DNA of 64,000 nt from Microcebus murinus (Eukaryota > Chordata > Mammalia > Primates > Cheirogaleidae), in contig NC_134106.1 of NCBI RefSeq assembly GCF_040939455.1, forward strand, positions 70,651,001 to 70,715,000, in the 5' to 3' direction. Under the pieces are notes generated by a model. It did not search any database. It was not told the origin of the DNA and saw only the letters and a list, made by a program, of their open reading frames with translations. Position 1 is the stretch's first letter. Every line of letters begins with the position of its first letter. Positions 1-12,429 of the stretch are shown here, piece after piece. The position numbers were made by a program, and so were the translations under genes.

Positions 1-177
1 GAACCAGTTCTTCTGTACCTCAGTTTCCAGCAACACCATGTAGATTGGGATAAAAGTAATTGTTCCTTAGGGGTAAGGAACAGGCTCCTTACCTACACAG
101 ACCCTGTCTGAGTAGAGATGGCAATATATCAATTACTACATCAGTTAAGTTTCCTACTTGCCCATTATGACTTTTCT

Positions 178-520
178 TTTTTTTTTTTTTTTTTTTTTTT
201 GAGAGAGAGTCTCACATTGTTGCCCAGGCTGGAGTGAGTGCCGTGGCGTCAGCCTAGCTCACAGCAACCTCAAACTCCTGGCTCAAGCAATCCTCCTGCC
301 TCAGCCTCCCGAGTAGCTGGGACTGCAGGCATGTGCCACCATCCCCGGCTAATTTTTTATATATATATTTTTAGTTGGCCAATTAATTTCTTTCTATTTT
401 TAGTAGAGATGGGGTGGGGGTTGTCTTGCTCAGGCTGGTAACTCCTGACCTTGAGCTATCCGCCTGCCTCGGCCTCCCAGAGTGCTAGGATTACAGGCGT
501 GAGCCACCGTGCCCAGCCTT
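178..520 (-). repeat. Strepsirrhine Alu-type SINE, antisense
   Basis: It starts with poly-T and ends GTGCCCAGCC. It has the TTGGCCAATTAATTTC linker and is flanked by the direct repeat TTATGACTTTTCT at 165-177 and 523-535. Confidence 0.95.
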
Positions 521-578
521 TGTTATGACTTTTCTAAGGAGAATTCCAGGGCCTCTTTTAACTCACTTGGTAATGTCT

Positions 579-916
579 TTTTTTTTTTTTTTTTTTTTAA
601 GACAGAATCTCACTCTGTTGCCAGGGCTAGAGTGCTGTGGTGTCAGGCTAGCTCACAGCAGCCTCAAATTCCTGAGCTCAAGCAATCCTTCTGCCTCATC
701 CTCCAGAGTAGCTGGGACTACGGGCATGCACCACCATGGCCAGCTAATTTTTTTTTTATATATATTTTTAGTTGGCCAATTAATTTCTTTCTTTTTTTAG
801 TAGAGCTGGGATCTCGCTCTTGCTCAGGCTGGTTTCGCACTCCTGACCTTGAGCGATCCGCCTGCCTCAGCCTCCCAGAGTGCTAGGATTATAGGTGTGA
901 GCCACTCACCAGTCTT
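579..916 (-). repeat. Strepsirrhine Alu-type SINE, antisense
   Basis: A full dimer with the TTGGCCAATTAATTTC linker. The 5' end (right side) is eroded to GAGCCACTCACCAGTC. The flanks GGTAATGTCTTTT and GGTGATGTTTTTG look like a diverged target duplication. Confidence 0.93.
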
Positions 917-1518
917 GGTGATGTTTTTGTCATGTTAATATACATTTTACAGACATTAGCACCCAATCACTTTATGTTCACCATACCAATACTATCTAGT
1001 TCTGTATTATACACAGGTGAAGCAATCATTTTTTAATTGTGTATTTTTTTAAATGTTTCACTACCGTACTTTCTTTTAAATACATTTAAAATATTAGTAT
1101 ATTATTCAAGGCTTAAAATCCACTTAATGGCTTTGCAGATTTAAAAAAACACTTATCAAATTACATAGTGCTTATTAGCTAAAGTGAAATTGTGAATGTT
1201 CTTCCTTGAATTGGAGCATAATTAATTACCTGTACTTAGGAGTACATATAGTGCCTTAAATAATCCAACCTTTTTTCAGTTGCTGCTATGTATAAGGCAC
1301 TGTTAGTTACCAAGGAATGTGGGGATGAATGAATGAGGCACAAGTCTTTAACTTAAGTCTGGTGGTGGGGGGGGAGATGCATTTATACAGAGCTTCCATG
1401 GCACAATGTGAAACATGCCATAAGGAAGGGATAAACAAATTGATGACAAAATAATTACCACTTTTTCCTGAATAATATTTCCCAATTTCAGAGAAGGAAT
1501 CTACTGTGATTATAACAC

Positions 1519-1829
1519 TCTTTTTCTTTTTTTTGAGACAGGGTCTTGCTTTGTTGCCCAGGCTAGAGTATAGTGGTGTCGTCATACAGTTCACTGCAAC
1601 CTCAAACTATGGGCTTAAGCAATCCTCCTGCCTCAGCCTCCCTTGTATCTGGGACTATGGGCACACAGCACTACATCTGGCTAATTTTTCTTTCTTTCTT
1701 TTTTTTTTTTAGATATGGGGTCTTGCTATGTTGCCCAGGCTGGTCTTGAACTCCTGGCCTCAAGCGGTCCTCCCACCTCAGCCTCCCAAAGTGCTAGGAT
1801 TTCAGGCGTGAGCCACCGCACTGCCCCTA
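1519..1829 (-). repeat. Older AluJ-like SINE, antisense
   Basis: A dimeric Alu without the strepsirrhine linker and with many substitutions, so it predates the younger copies. Possible diverged duplication TAACACTCTTTTT / TAACACCTTTTTT. Confidence 0.9.
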
Positions 1830-2051
1830 ACACCTTTTTTTGAGTGCCTTCTTTCTGGACCACTCTTGATTTTGGGTAAAATTGTTTGAGATTTCAAATA
1901 GAGTTCTTATCTTTACCTGATTACCTGATTTATAATTCCCCTAGCTTTTGGAGGATTTTCACATGTAAAAATGATAGTGTATAAATGGGCAGGTGATCGT
2001 ATTGTCATGCTATTCTCAAGCATTTAATATTTATTTTTTTTTATTTTTTGT

Positions 2052-2165
2052 TTTTATTTTTTTAGCTGGCAAAAGTTGTATATATTTATCATGTACAGCA
2101 TGATGTTTTGAAATATGTATACATTGTAGAATAGCAGTCCTAACTTTCTGAAAGTTGTACCACTC
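2052..2165. repeat. L1-derived fragment
   Basis: The text resembling 'gtatatatttatcatgtaca...gatgttttgaaatatgtatacattg' resembles the tail region of old L1M elements. Boundaries are approximate. Confidence 0.5.
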
Positions 2166-2712
2166 TTTTCTTGGTAGATTTTAATTTTCTTTTCTCAGAC
2201 AGTGCTGTCTGCCACTAAAAACACACATACTGACAATCTCAGAGTGAACTACAATAATTTTGGTTTCAGGATTTAGGGGAGTACAAAACCAGAACTGATA
2301 ATTAGCACATGATTCTAATGTGGCGCCTTTTGCCTTTTTGTAGAAAAGTAAATTGACTCCCACTGATAAGATCATTACCCTCATGTCTTCTTACAACTTA
2401 TTTTACTTTAACTTTTATCTGTTAAAAGATTATGACATTCTTAAAACTTTTTCCATTTCAATAAATCATGAATTACATTTGCCTTGAATTACATCCCTAT
2501 TCAGTAGGGAATAGATAAGAATGTAAATTTATGGAAAAATGCATTATATTTTCATTTATAGGGTCTTTTATTTCATGATTTCATATGAAGTTCATTTTGA
2601 AGCCCATTTCCCCATATTTTGACATTCGTGTTTAAGTTAAAATGTAGTAAAATATAACTTTTGTTTTAAGTTGGGAATTTAATTTGAAAGAGATTCCTTT
2701 TAGTTTTAGAAT

Positions 2713-2857
2713 TTTATTTTTTTTAAGAGACAAGATCTGACTATGTTGCCCAGGCTGGGGTCGAACTCCTGGGCTCAAACAATCCTCCTACCTCAAGCCT
2801 CCCACCTCAGCCTCCAGAGTAGCTGGAACTATAGGCAAGGGCCACCTTACCCCGCTA
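2713..2857 (-). repeat. Monomeric Alu-like (FLAM/FRAM-type) SINE, antisense
   Basis: Only one Alu arm is present, from AAGAGACAAGATCTGAC to GGCCACCTTACCCC, with a short duplication of the CCTCCCACCTCAGCC part. It is diverged and old. Confidence 0.75.
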
Positions 2858-2990
2858 GTCTTAGACTTTTAAGATATGTTAACAGCAATCTTATTTAAAT
2901 ATAGTAAAACTTTTTCATAGTAGGAACTTACATAACTTCTGATGTAAAGTAACCAAACAAATCTCTTCATATTAGGCTTGCAGTCTTTTA

Positions 2991-3340
<350 letters not shown>

Positions 3341-3383
3341 AGGCTTGTAGTCTTTTAAAAAGAAAACCAAGTATTTATAAGTC

Positions 3384-3473
3384 ATAAATTAACTTTTATT
3401 TTTTTTTTTTATTTTTTTATTTTTTTATTTTTTTTTTTTTCATGTAAGTATGCTGATAATAAATTAACTTTTA
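3384..3473 (-). mobile_element. Micro-retroposition with 15-bp target-site duplication
   Basis: The perfect direct repeat ATAAATTAACTTTTA (3384-3398 and 3459-3473) encloses only a T-rich tract (about 3399-3440) plus about 18 bases, CATGTAAGTATGCTGATA. This is the layout of an L1-mediated insertion, antisense, truncated almost to its tail. The source transcript cannot be named. Confidence 0.8.
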
Positions 3474-4929
3474 AAACATCAGCTGTACAATACCTACCAT
3501 ATACATTTGCCAGGTCTTTTATTTTTGAAATTGCAAGTTCTAAAAGTTGTTTTTGGTGAAGGTTAAGATATTGTTGAGTTACTCTAGAAATAATGTTTTT
3601 TGATTACTTTATAAATATTGTTGTGGGGCTACTTTCATGAATACAGACTCAAAGGAAACATTCCCTGCACTTCATATTCATAAAAGTTAAAAGTAGGATA
3701 CTGTTTATAATAAGTCTTTGTTTATAGAAGATTAATTTTGTATTAATCTGAGTGTTGTGCTGAGAGCCATGATGTTTTTCATTTCCTTACAATGATAGGG
3801 TATATTTTTTTTCAGTCACTGAAGTTTTTCATTAAAATTGAGGAAAGAGCCATTAAATGGTATACAGATCAGAGCATTTTAAAAATCTGGCAGTATTTAT
3901 ATGTATGACCTGTCCTGATTCACATTAGATATCTGGGATAAGGCAGTTTCCTAAGAGAACATTATTACCTACATTACATGGAAAGGAAATGAGTGGTCAG
4001 GAAAAGACAGGGTATCCTTGGGGTGGTAAAGACAAAAGGCCAGGTGGGTGTTGGCAGAGGAAAGACAGACAAGGTGGGTATGAAGCTTGGAAATGAGCTG
4101 TAGCTACAGGGTGTCAGAAAAGGAAAACCAGCTCTCATGCCTCACGTGATGTCCTAAGAGCTGAGTACCAGGAGGTGACAACTCTCAGTGTCCAGAGAAA
4201 TGAGCAAGAGATGAATTGCCTTGTTAGGCACCTTCCACAGTGCCATCTCTGCCACCTCTCTCAGGATCCTCCCAGCATTTGGTAATCATGGTTATTGCCT
4301 AATTGAATTGTTGAATTGTTTTTAGTGGTTGTCTTTCTGGATTGCAGCAAAATAGAGTTGTGGGTTCATCTAGTTCATTTAAATGGCCAGGTAGTCTTAT
4401 CTCTTCTGTGGCCACAGTGCCACCAATCAGCAGTCCAGCAAACTTTGCCAATGGCCACAGGGGTATTGGGGAGAAAGTATGGATGTCTCCCTATAAATCC
4501 ATCACTGCTGCTAGAAAAAACAACTGAAACCACAAGAGTGGGTTACTTGTGTCACCTTCAGCTAGAAGGGACAGAACAGTAAGTGGGTGAAGCCTCTTGA
4601 TATCATGACTAATTAAGTTTGCACATTACCTTCTATCAAATTGTGTGGGGGTTTTTTTCTCCCTTACTGGTGGTAGTCGGTGCCATTGTCGTGATCTTCA
4701 ACTTTTTCTATAGTGAGAGGATTTTCATTAGGAGAATCACTTTTTAGAGTACTAAGTTGATAAGTTAACTGTTAGTTAGAACAATCACGGGTGTATTTGA
4801 CTATAATTTATTTTTTGGTTATAACTTTCCTTTTATTGTTCCTTTTAAGACTCACCCTTCCCAGTTGGCAAAGTTAAGGGTCCCTCCAGTAGCACTCTTG
4901 CCTTATTCTCCAGGCATTTTTTTATGCAG

Positions 4930-5080
4930 CAATTGTTTACTTATCTGCCTCCCCCACAAAGTACCTGAGGGGCGGGTGTAATGTTATGCTTAAGGTTGTA
5001 CCTCACCACCTAGTCCAGTGTCTGGCTTATGGGAGGCCCAGTGAACATTTATGGGTGATTATTAGATAGATATGTTACTA
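4930..5080 (+). repeat. L2-like remnant
   Basis: The part around 'cctagtccagtgtctggcttatgggaggcccagtgaacatttatgggtg' resembles the 3' end of L2. Diverged. Confidence 0.45.
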
Positions 5081-5773
5081 CTTGTCTAAAAATGGGGAGG
5101 TTGGAAAATGCTCTTCTCTGTTTTTTATCTGGAGAAGCTGATTAAGAGGGACTTGAAACTTTCAGAAGTAAGAGGCGATGAATAAACTATACAGGACAAA
5201 AATAATTTAGGGACACTGACTCCTGAGGGAATGGCCTGGGACTATACTTGGGGTACTGCTTTGTTCTACCTCTGGCTCTGGTTTCAGATTAACTGGCCAT
5301 GGGTTCTGCATATTAGTTGCACTATGTGTGTGAGTTTTCTGGTTTGTTCAGGCATTTGTTCAATGAATATTTATGGACTGCCTACTCTAGTACCACTCAA
5401 AGTCCTCTCCAGTGCAAGCCACAAGTCCTTGACCCCTTGTTGGAAGGTGATGATATTAGGTGGGTTGGAAACACATGTTTGGCAGTTAAATGCTTTCCTG
5501 ATGCATCGGCTGTGGCTGTTTTCCAGTGTGCTGGAATTAGTCCTTGAAGCTTATGTCTTATGACAGGATAATTAAATCATGTAAATATTTTAAAGTTTTG
5601 GCAATATTTGTGCACTCCCCCCGTTTTAAAGCTTACTTTCATTTATGTTTCACAGTTATTTCTAATTCTGCCCAGCAGTACATTTCTTTCCTTAACAATA
5701 TTTTCCTTAAATTGTGCTGTCATTCTGAAGTCTCAATACAGATCTGCATATGTTCAAATAGATTATTCCTACA

Positions 5774-5971
5774 AGGGTGGAGGACCTGCAGCCTCAAGGC
5801 CACATGTGGCCCTCCACATCCCCATGTGTGGCCCCTTGATTGAATCTAAGCTTCACAGAACAAATCCCTTTATTAAAAGGATTTGTTCTGTAAAATTTGG
5901 GTTCAGTTAAAAGGCCTCACTCAAGGATCCAGAAGGCCACATGTGGACCCAAGGCCACAGGTTCTCCACTG
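5774..5971. mobile_element. Foldback (palindromic) MITE, probably hAT-like
   Basis: The two arms of about 95 bp are imperfect reverse complements over their whole length. Matched blocks include CCACATGTGGCC near both outer ends and a perfect 13-bp stem ACAGAACAAATCC / GGATTTGTTCTGT around the centre (about 5857-5893). Outer ends read GGTGGAGGACCTG and, on the other strand, AGTGGAGAACCTG. No coding potential. I could not confirm the target duplication or family name. Confidence 0.75.
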
Positions 5972-6584
5972 CTCAAGAATAATTTATTCTTGGTTTGCCA
6001 GTCTTTTCCTTTGGTGTCCTCTATGATTGTAGAGATTTGGCAGTGCAAGTAAATGAGAAGCTTTCTAAATTAGGAGTTAAGGACATTGATGTAGAGCAGC
6101 CAGGGATTATGTAAAGAAGTTGTTACAGATGTGTCCTTTCTTTTCTGTAAAAATGAAATACATGCTGGGAGCTGAGTATGGTTGGGTGATGGATGGAAAA
6201 CAGGTAGTTTTTATATTGAGAAATTTTGACATTCAGCCTTACCGACACTGTTAGGGATTCTGAAACAGTTAATTACAATTTGAAATGAATGCAAACTGTG
6301 CAGTGCGTTTGTTTGTATGGCTATAGATAGGGATATACATATTGGTCACAGAAGTGGAATTAATCTTCCTTTCTTTAGGAAAAATGGTGATTAGAACCTA
6401 AAGTGACAGTGGATGAGGAATATAGGTGTTCCTATATTAGGCCAGGAACAAGGATCTTCACTCCATGTCAGACATACAATAATATATGTCTTCATGTTCC
6501 TTCATTGCTTTGGGTTATTTCCTACAAACTTCTTAAAAGCCACTCAATGGAAAAGAGGGTTGCAAATTTACATAGAGAATTGGA

Positions 6585-6880
6585 GTAGACCATTGCTATC
6601 CAGTAGAAATTTAATGCAGGCCACACACATAATTTTGAATTCTCTGGCAGCCACATTAAAAAAATTATAAAAGGAGGAAAAATTAAATAATTTAATAACT
6701 ATCCAGTATATCGAAAATATCATTTCAGTGTGTAACTAATGTAAAAATTGTTAATGAGATACATTTTTTATTACTAAGTCTTAAGTCTTCAGTTTTATAT
6801 TTAGCACATTTTAGTTCAGATGCTAAATTTTCATCTAAAATATCTAAACTTTAGACTTGTGCGTTGAAGGTCTGCTAGTT
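6585..6880 (+). mobile_element. Old MER-type DNA transposon remnant
   Basis: The run 'tccagtagaaatttaatgca...gccacattaaaaaaatta' and the following 'aataactatccagtatatc' resemble a common mammalian MER element. Family assignment is uncertain. Confidence 0.55.
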
Positions 6881-7039
6881 CATCTTTTCATCATAAACTG
6901 CCTCTTTTGGTAGGTACATCTTGATACAGTGTTGCCTTCTGCTTTTGGCCCATTCTTTAATGTTCTGCATTTCTGCTTCAGTTTCTCTCTAGAGAACCTA
7001 TATTTTACATTTGTTTTCCACCTTAAAATTATTGTTAAC

Positions 7040-7345
7040 CTACTTTAGCAATGTATAGAGTTGAGGGCTACTTCAGATAGGTCCTTCCAGACCACCCTAT
7101 CTAAAGAAGGGACATTCAAAGAGAAACCTGAATTCAGTGAGAGATATTTAAAGGAGAAAGGATATGGCTGAAGATAGAGCAAGTGCAGAGGCCCTGAAAT
7201 TTGGAATGTTCTTGGAATGGCAGAGAGGCTATGTGGCTGTAGGGCAGTGATTGCAGTCAAAAGGGAAATGAAGTTGGCATAGTCAGGGTCAGATCCTGCA
7301 CACTCTTGTAGTGTAGGCTGCCGTGAGGACTGTTGTATTGTACAT
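7040..7345 (-). repeat. Probable L2 remnant, antisense
   Basis: The purine-rich text (AAGGAGAAAGGATATGG..., GGCAGAGAGGCTATGTGG) resembles antisense L2. Weak and diverged; an ORF on the minus strand here has no supporting gene features. Confidence 0.4.
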
Positions 7346-7683
7346 GTTTTAAGAAACACACTTTAGAAGCCCTGCTTCTTAGCAGAATCTTTTTGGTTAA
7401 ACAGATGGCAGAGGCTAGAAAGTGTTGTTCCAAGAATCTCTAAGATTTCTTTATACACTTTACCTTACTTTTATCACTCTGTAAAGCTTTGTCTTCCTCA
7501 GTCTCTATGTATGTACGTACTCTATGTAGCTGAGGTTTCCTGAAAGGTGTATGTTTGGTGAAGAGAAGATCTCCTTGGTTTGAATGAAAAGCCCTTGAGC
7601 CTAGAAATTGGGTTGTCTATATTAGCAGCTTTTAAACTTAAAACAAAACAAAAACATAGTGTTTTATATTCTGATCCAGTAGT

Positions 7684-7705
7684 CATGTATGTATGTATGT
7701 ATGTA
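7684..7705. repeat. (TATG)n microsatellite
   Basis: About five tandem TATG units. Confidence 0.9.
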
Positions 7706-7761
7706 ATGAAGCAAGAGTTCTGCAAAGTAGTACTTATCTTTCCTTGAAAGATATACTCTTT

Positions 7762-8057
7762 TTATTTTGGAGGCAGAGTCTTGCTCTGTCACCCTGGCTA
7801 GAGTGTGGTGGCATCTTCATAGCTCACTGCAGCCTGAAACTCCAGGGCTCAGGTGATCCTCCCGCCTCAGTCTCCCTAGTAGTAGCTGCAACTACAGGCC
7901 TGTGCCACCATTCCCTGCTAGTTTTTCTATTTTTGTTTATAGAGATGGCATCTCACTCTTGCTCAGACTGGTCTCAAACTCCTGACCTCAAGCAGTCTTC
8001 CACCTCAGCCTCCCAGAGTGCTAGGATTATAGGTGTAAGCCACCAGCACCTGGACCT
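7762..8057 (-). repeat. Alu-type SINE, antisense, intermediate age
   Basis: A diverged dimer whose linker is only TTTTTCTATTTTTGTTTATAG. The perfect duplication GATATACTCTTT lies at 7750-7761 and 8058-8069. Confidence 0.93.
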
Positions 8058-8198
8058 GATATACTCTTTCTAATTTTATTTCATTAAAAACAATATTTTT
8101 TGTGACCATCTACATCGATTTCGTATTCTACTGATGGGTTGTAACCTGCTATTGAAAAGCACTGGCCTAGGCTGTCTAATCCAAAACTTTGAGTTCTT

Positions 8199-8522
8199 TT
8201 TTTTGAGACAGAGTCTCGCTTTCTTGCCTAGGCTAGAGTGAGTGCCAAGGTGTCAGCCTAGCTCACAGCAACCTCAAACTCCTGGGCTCAAGCGATCCTC
8301 CTGCCCCAGCCAACCGAGTAGCTGGGACTACAGGCACGAGCCACCATGCCCAGCTGATTTTTATATTATATATATTAGTTGGCCAATTAATTTCTTTCTA
8401 TTTTTTTTATGGTAGAGACGGGGTCTCGCTCAGGCTGGTTTTGAACTCCTGACCTCGAGCAATCCGCCCGCCTCGGCCTCCCAGAGTGCTAGGATTACAG
8501 GCGTGAGCCACTGCGCCCAGCC
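8199..8522 (-). repeat. Strepsirrhine Alu-type SINE, antisense
   Basis: Full-length, with a perfect 18-bp duplication CCAAAACTTTGAGTTCTT at 8181-8198 and 8523-8540. Confidence 0.97.
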
Positions 8523-8757
8523 CCAAAACTTTGAGTTCTTATGTACAAGGTATTATAATGGGTACTGTGAGATACACAGCAAACTTTGGGATTTTTTTCT
8601 CTTGGAGGTGTATATGGTATGACTGAAGTGGTAAAGTCTAAGCATGTAAAAATGCTGTCATATGACTGGGTCAATAAAAAGTGTCATCGTTTACTACAAG
8701 TTCTGTAGTGTTGGCAAATGGAACAAGGTGTTATTTGGGTGTCAGAGAAGGGATTTT

Positions 8758-9056
8758 TTTTTTTTTTTGAGACAGAGTCTCACTCTTGCCCGGGATAGAT
8801 TGCTGTGGTGTCAGCCTAGCTCAAACTCCTGGGCTCAAGCAATCCTCCTGCCTCAGCCTCCCGAGTAGCTGGGACTACAGGCATGCGCCACCATGCCCGG
8901 CTAATTTTTTTAATATATATTTTTAGTTGGTCAATTAGTTTCTTTCTATTTTTAGTAGAGAAGGGGTCTCACTCAGGCTGGTTTTGAACTCCTGACCTTG
9001 AGCAATCCGCCCACCTCGGCCTCCCAGATTGCTAGGATTACAGGCATGAGCCGGGC
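8758..9056 (-). repeat. Strepsirrhine Alu-type SINE, antisense
   Basis: Dimer lacking part of the right arm (the ACAGCAACCTC block is missing) and the extreme 5' bases. Perfect duplication CAGAGAAGGGATTTT at 8743-8757 and 9057-9071. Confidence 0.96.
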
Positions 9057-9379
9057 CAGAGAAGGGATTTTCAAACTGCTGGCATTTAAACTCAAGACTT
9101 GAAGAAATACTGTATTTTTATAGGAATAGTTGGGAAGGGATGTCTACCAAGTGAGAGAATAGGTAGGAGGTAAAGTGCAGAACTAAGAAAACATGAGGTG
9201 TGTTGGAGAGAAGTGGGTGGGACAATAGTAAGGAGACCAGAGTTTCTGGAACAGAAGACTCCCATATGTAAGTAGTGGGAGTAAGGTATATTAGAAAGAT
9301 TGACTACAGAAGGTTCCAAGGGGGAAGTGGGACAAGGAGCCATTTGTTCTAACTTCCGGTTCAGTGCTAGAAGTCTGTT

Positions 9380-9515
9380 TTTTCATGCGTAAAAGAGGGA
9401 CACTAATGCCTGTTTAGCTTTTCTCCAGGGTTGTTGTGGAGATGAAATGCCAGTGCATGCAGGGTTTTCTAAGCTAGATAAAGCACTGTGTGATTGTAAG
9501 GTGATGGTATTTTTA
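9380..9515 (+). repeat. MIR-class remnant
   Basis: 'agggttgttgtggagatgaaatg...aaagcactgtgtgattgtaa' matches the 3' part of MIR. Diverged. Confidence 0.55.
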
Positions 9516-9559
9516 TCATGGGAGATAAAATTAGAAATGGGGGTTGGAGCAAGGTAAAC

Positions 9560-10350
9560 AAGTGAAGGATTTTGATTGCCACGTAAAGGTTAATTTTGTC
9601 TTTTTTCCATATAGATTATAGGATGGGGGTGGGGGATAGTGTTCCAAAACTTTTAAACAGAGAAAGGGAAAAAGGAAAATGGTATGTTTTAGGAAGATTG
9701 GTGTGGTAGTATGTGAGGGACAGATTGGTGCCTGTGGCAGGGGGAGACCAGTTAGAGGCTTTCTGCTAGAATGAGCTGCAAATAAAAGAGTCTGAATCCG
9801 TCAGTGGCAGTAGGAACAGACAAGAAAAAGAAGTTAAAGTCTCATCATTAGAGAACAAGGTATAAAGTATAATTTCAGGGCAACCAGCCAGAGTACTGGA
9901 AGAATAGCAGGTTCTTCAAGTAAATTGGGAAGACAGGAGGGGAGAGAAAGGAAAAAGAATGATTTTCAGCTTTTGACATTTTGAATTAAGGTGATGGTAG
10001 GCCATTAGATAGAAATCAGAAATTGGAAGATACTACATTGGGGCTCAGGGGAGAGAAATCAGGCTAGAGATAAGAATTGTACAGCCCTCTACATTGAAGC
10101 CTGGGGATTGGCTAGATTTCTAAGGAAGAAAGCATAGAGTAGGGAGAAGTGAGGTCATATTTAGGAGCGAAGGACAGAGAAGTAGTTCAGGATAGGAGCA
10201 ATCACAGAGCTAAGAGGACGGCTGTTGTGTATTGACTTGGAATCCATCTTCTATATTAGCACTTGTCATGCAAGTACTGACTTACTTGCCTATCTCTTTT
10301 AAATGTAGGCTTCTTGGGAATGGAGGTGGGAGAGAGAGTAGATGAAGAGG
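9560..10350 (-). repeat. Possible L2-derived block, antisense
   Basis: Purine-rich sequence with L2-like phrases (for example AGACCAGTTAGAGGC at 9747-9761) in the same orientation as clearer L2 pieces downstream. Boundaries and identity are weak. Confidence 0.35.
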
Positions 10351-10384
10351 CAGGAGAGAGAGAAACTAACACTAACCAAGCATC

Positions 10385-10620
10385 TGCTCTGTTACTAGTA
10401 GTATTTATTGAATGCTTACTATGTGCCAGGCAAGTTGTCAGTGTGTCACATGTACCAACATCTCACAACAGTCCTATGTGATATATATTATTATCCCAGT
10501 TTTATAGATAAGGAAATTAGTGCATTGAGAAGTTAAGTACCTAGTTTAAGGTGACAAAGGATGTGATAGAGCTGGAATTCAAACCCAGACCTGAGTTCTT
10601 AACATTGTTTGTGCTCTGTA
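10385..10620 (-). repeat. MIR/MIRb, antisense
   Basis: The MIR signature reads in reverse: TACTATGTGCCAGGCA, TATTATCCCAGTTTTATAGATAAGG, then GAGCTGGAATTCAAACCCAGA. A good match over most of the element. Confidence 0.85.
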
Positions 10621-10689
10621 CCAGGAACTTTTAGATTGGTTCCTAGAGAAGGGATCTCAATTAAAAGGCTTATTAAAATATCACATCAA

Positions 10690-10815
10690 ACCAGTAAGGG
10701 ATGTGTTATTCTGTTTTACAGATTAGGAAGTTGAATCTCAGAGATAGTAAATTGTTATTTGTACCAGATCACACAGATAGTAAATGGTTAAAGCCAGAGT
10801 TTTGAATCAAATTCT
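10690..10815 (-). repeat. MIR fragment, antisense
   Basis: 'ttttacagattaggaagttg...agatcacacagatagtaaatgg' is a second, shorter MIR in the same orientation as the previous one. Confidence 0.7.
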
Positions 10816-10852
10816 GTCAGAAACCAAAGCCCACGTTCATTCATATTTAATT

Positions 10853-11183
10853 CAGAGGTCATCAAACTTTTTCTGTATGGGGCCAGATAGCAAATGTGGC
10901 TTTATGGGCCATATGGTCTTGACTGCAATTACTCCACTCTGCTGTTGTAGTATGAAGGTAACCATAGGACAGTATGTAAATGGATGAACATGGCTATGAT
11001 CCAGTACATCTTTATCAGCACTGAAATTTGAATTTCATATAATTTTCAGGCACCAACAAATATTATTCTTTTTCAAGTTTTCTTTTCCAATCACTTAAAA
11101 ATGTAAAAACCATTCTTAGCAGGCTGTTCAAAAACAGATGGTGGGCCAGATTTGGCGGATGGGCTGTAGTTTTGCTGACCTCT
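10853..11183 (+). mobile_element. hAT-Charlie MER1-type DNA transposon
   Basis: It starts CAGAGGTCATCAAACTTTTTC and ends TTTGCTGACCTCTG, which are inverted terminal repeats. The internal text 'gggccagatagcaaatgtggctttatgggcc' is typical of MER1-group elements. Non-coding. Confidence 0.85.
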
Positions 11184-11420
11184 GCTTTAATCCATTCATC
11201 TAATAAATACATATTGAATACTTTATGTAGAGATGTGCTGGGCACTGGAGACATAAAACAAAGTGGAGTTCCAGCCCTCTAAGATGAAATAGGTAAATAT
11301 AGTACAGTGTAGTAAGAACTGCAATACATTTATACTTACAAAATATAGTGGAAGAACAGATAAAGGAGGCTCCACAATTTCATGGATGAATTTATGAAGG
11401 CATCTCAAAAAGAGTGTTTG
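11184..11420 (-). repeat. L2/MIR-class ancient remnant, antisense
   Basis: 'ttcatctaataaatacatattgaat...tgctgggcactggagacataaaac' resembles the reversed 3' end of an L2-type LINE. Confidence 0.6.
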
Positions 11421-11499
11421 TTAGTGATAGATTGCTAGGCTTATGGTATGGGGGACAACATAGAATTACTGGGGCAGAAAGGGAGGGCTGATGCCAGGA

Positions 11500-12300
11500 A
11501 ATGAACTTTGTCAAGAGGATAGGGCAATGGGGAGTGAGTTTTTAGGAAATTTTAAGCCAAGGAGTAATATGATCTGATTTTTGTGTTTTAGAAAGATATG
11601 TTCTAGGATATGGATTTGGAGAAAAGTAGTCAGGAGGGACACAGGTGAGTTACCACACAAGATAAGTGCTGTAGTTAGAGGAGCAAATAGGAGACATATT
11701 GGTGATTGATTAGGCTTAGGGATTGTAGAAAAATGAAAAGTCTATGAAAACTCAGGTTTCTGGCTTGATTAGTTGGGCATTTATCAAGATGCATATAGAG
11801 GACAGAGAAGCATACTTTGAGGGTGAGTGCAGGAAGCAGGAAACAGAAAAGTGACTCTGATTTTTAGCATGTTGGATTTGAGGTGCCTGAGGGACATCCA
11901 GGTAGAAATGTCCAGAGGGAGTCGAACATGTGAACATGAAGTCTGGGCTAAGAAAAATCCATAGGAGTAGAGTGATTGCTCAGGGGTGGTGTGAACACAT
12001 GGACTGAAAAGATAAGGAGACTGATCATTAAGCCTGGAGGACACATACCATTGAGGGAACAGAAGACTGAATGCATAGCCACAGCCGGGAAAGTAGGAGG
12101 TTCAGGAGACAGTATTGGTTTTAAAATTTAGGAAGGTGGCTTTCCTGAAGGAGGATATGGTTGATATCACTGCAGTTAGGTCAAGAAATTAAGGAATGAA
12201 GTGTTCATTGGCTTGAGTCATTGGAATGAGAAGAATTGTGGAACTTAATGAGTAGCTTCAAAGGAGTGGGCTAGAGCCCAGATTGCTATGTGTTAAATCC
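11500..12300 (-). repeat. L2, antisense
   Basis: The block 'gatttgaggtgcctgagggacatccaggtagaaatgtcc' at about 11876-11914 is the reverse complement of the well-known L2 region (CTGGATGTCC...AGGCACCTCAAA). The flanking sequence is consistent in orientation. Edges approximate. Confidence 0.7.
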
Positions 12301-12429
12301 TGAATGAACATGAGAAATTGGGGACACTACCCATAGGTTCAGCTGTGAAAGGAAGCAGAGATGACAACAACAGCTAGAAAAGTATTTCTAGCACCTAGTG
12401 CAAGTTTTGGCACATAATAGAAACTGGGA

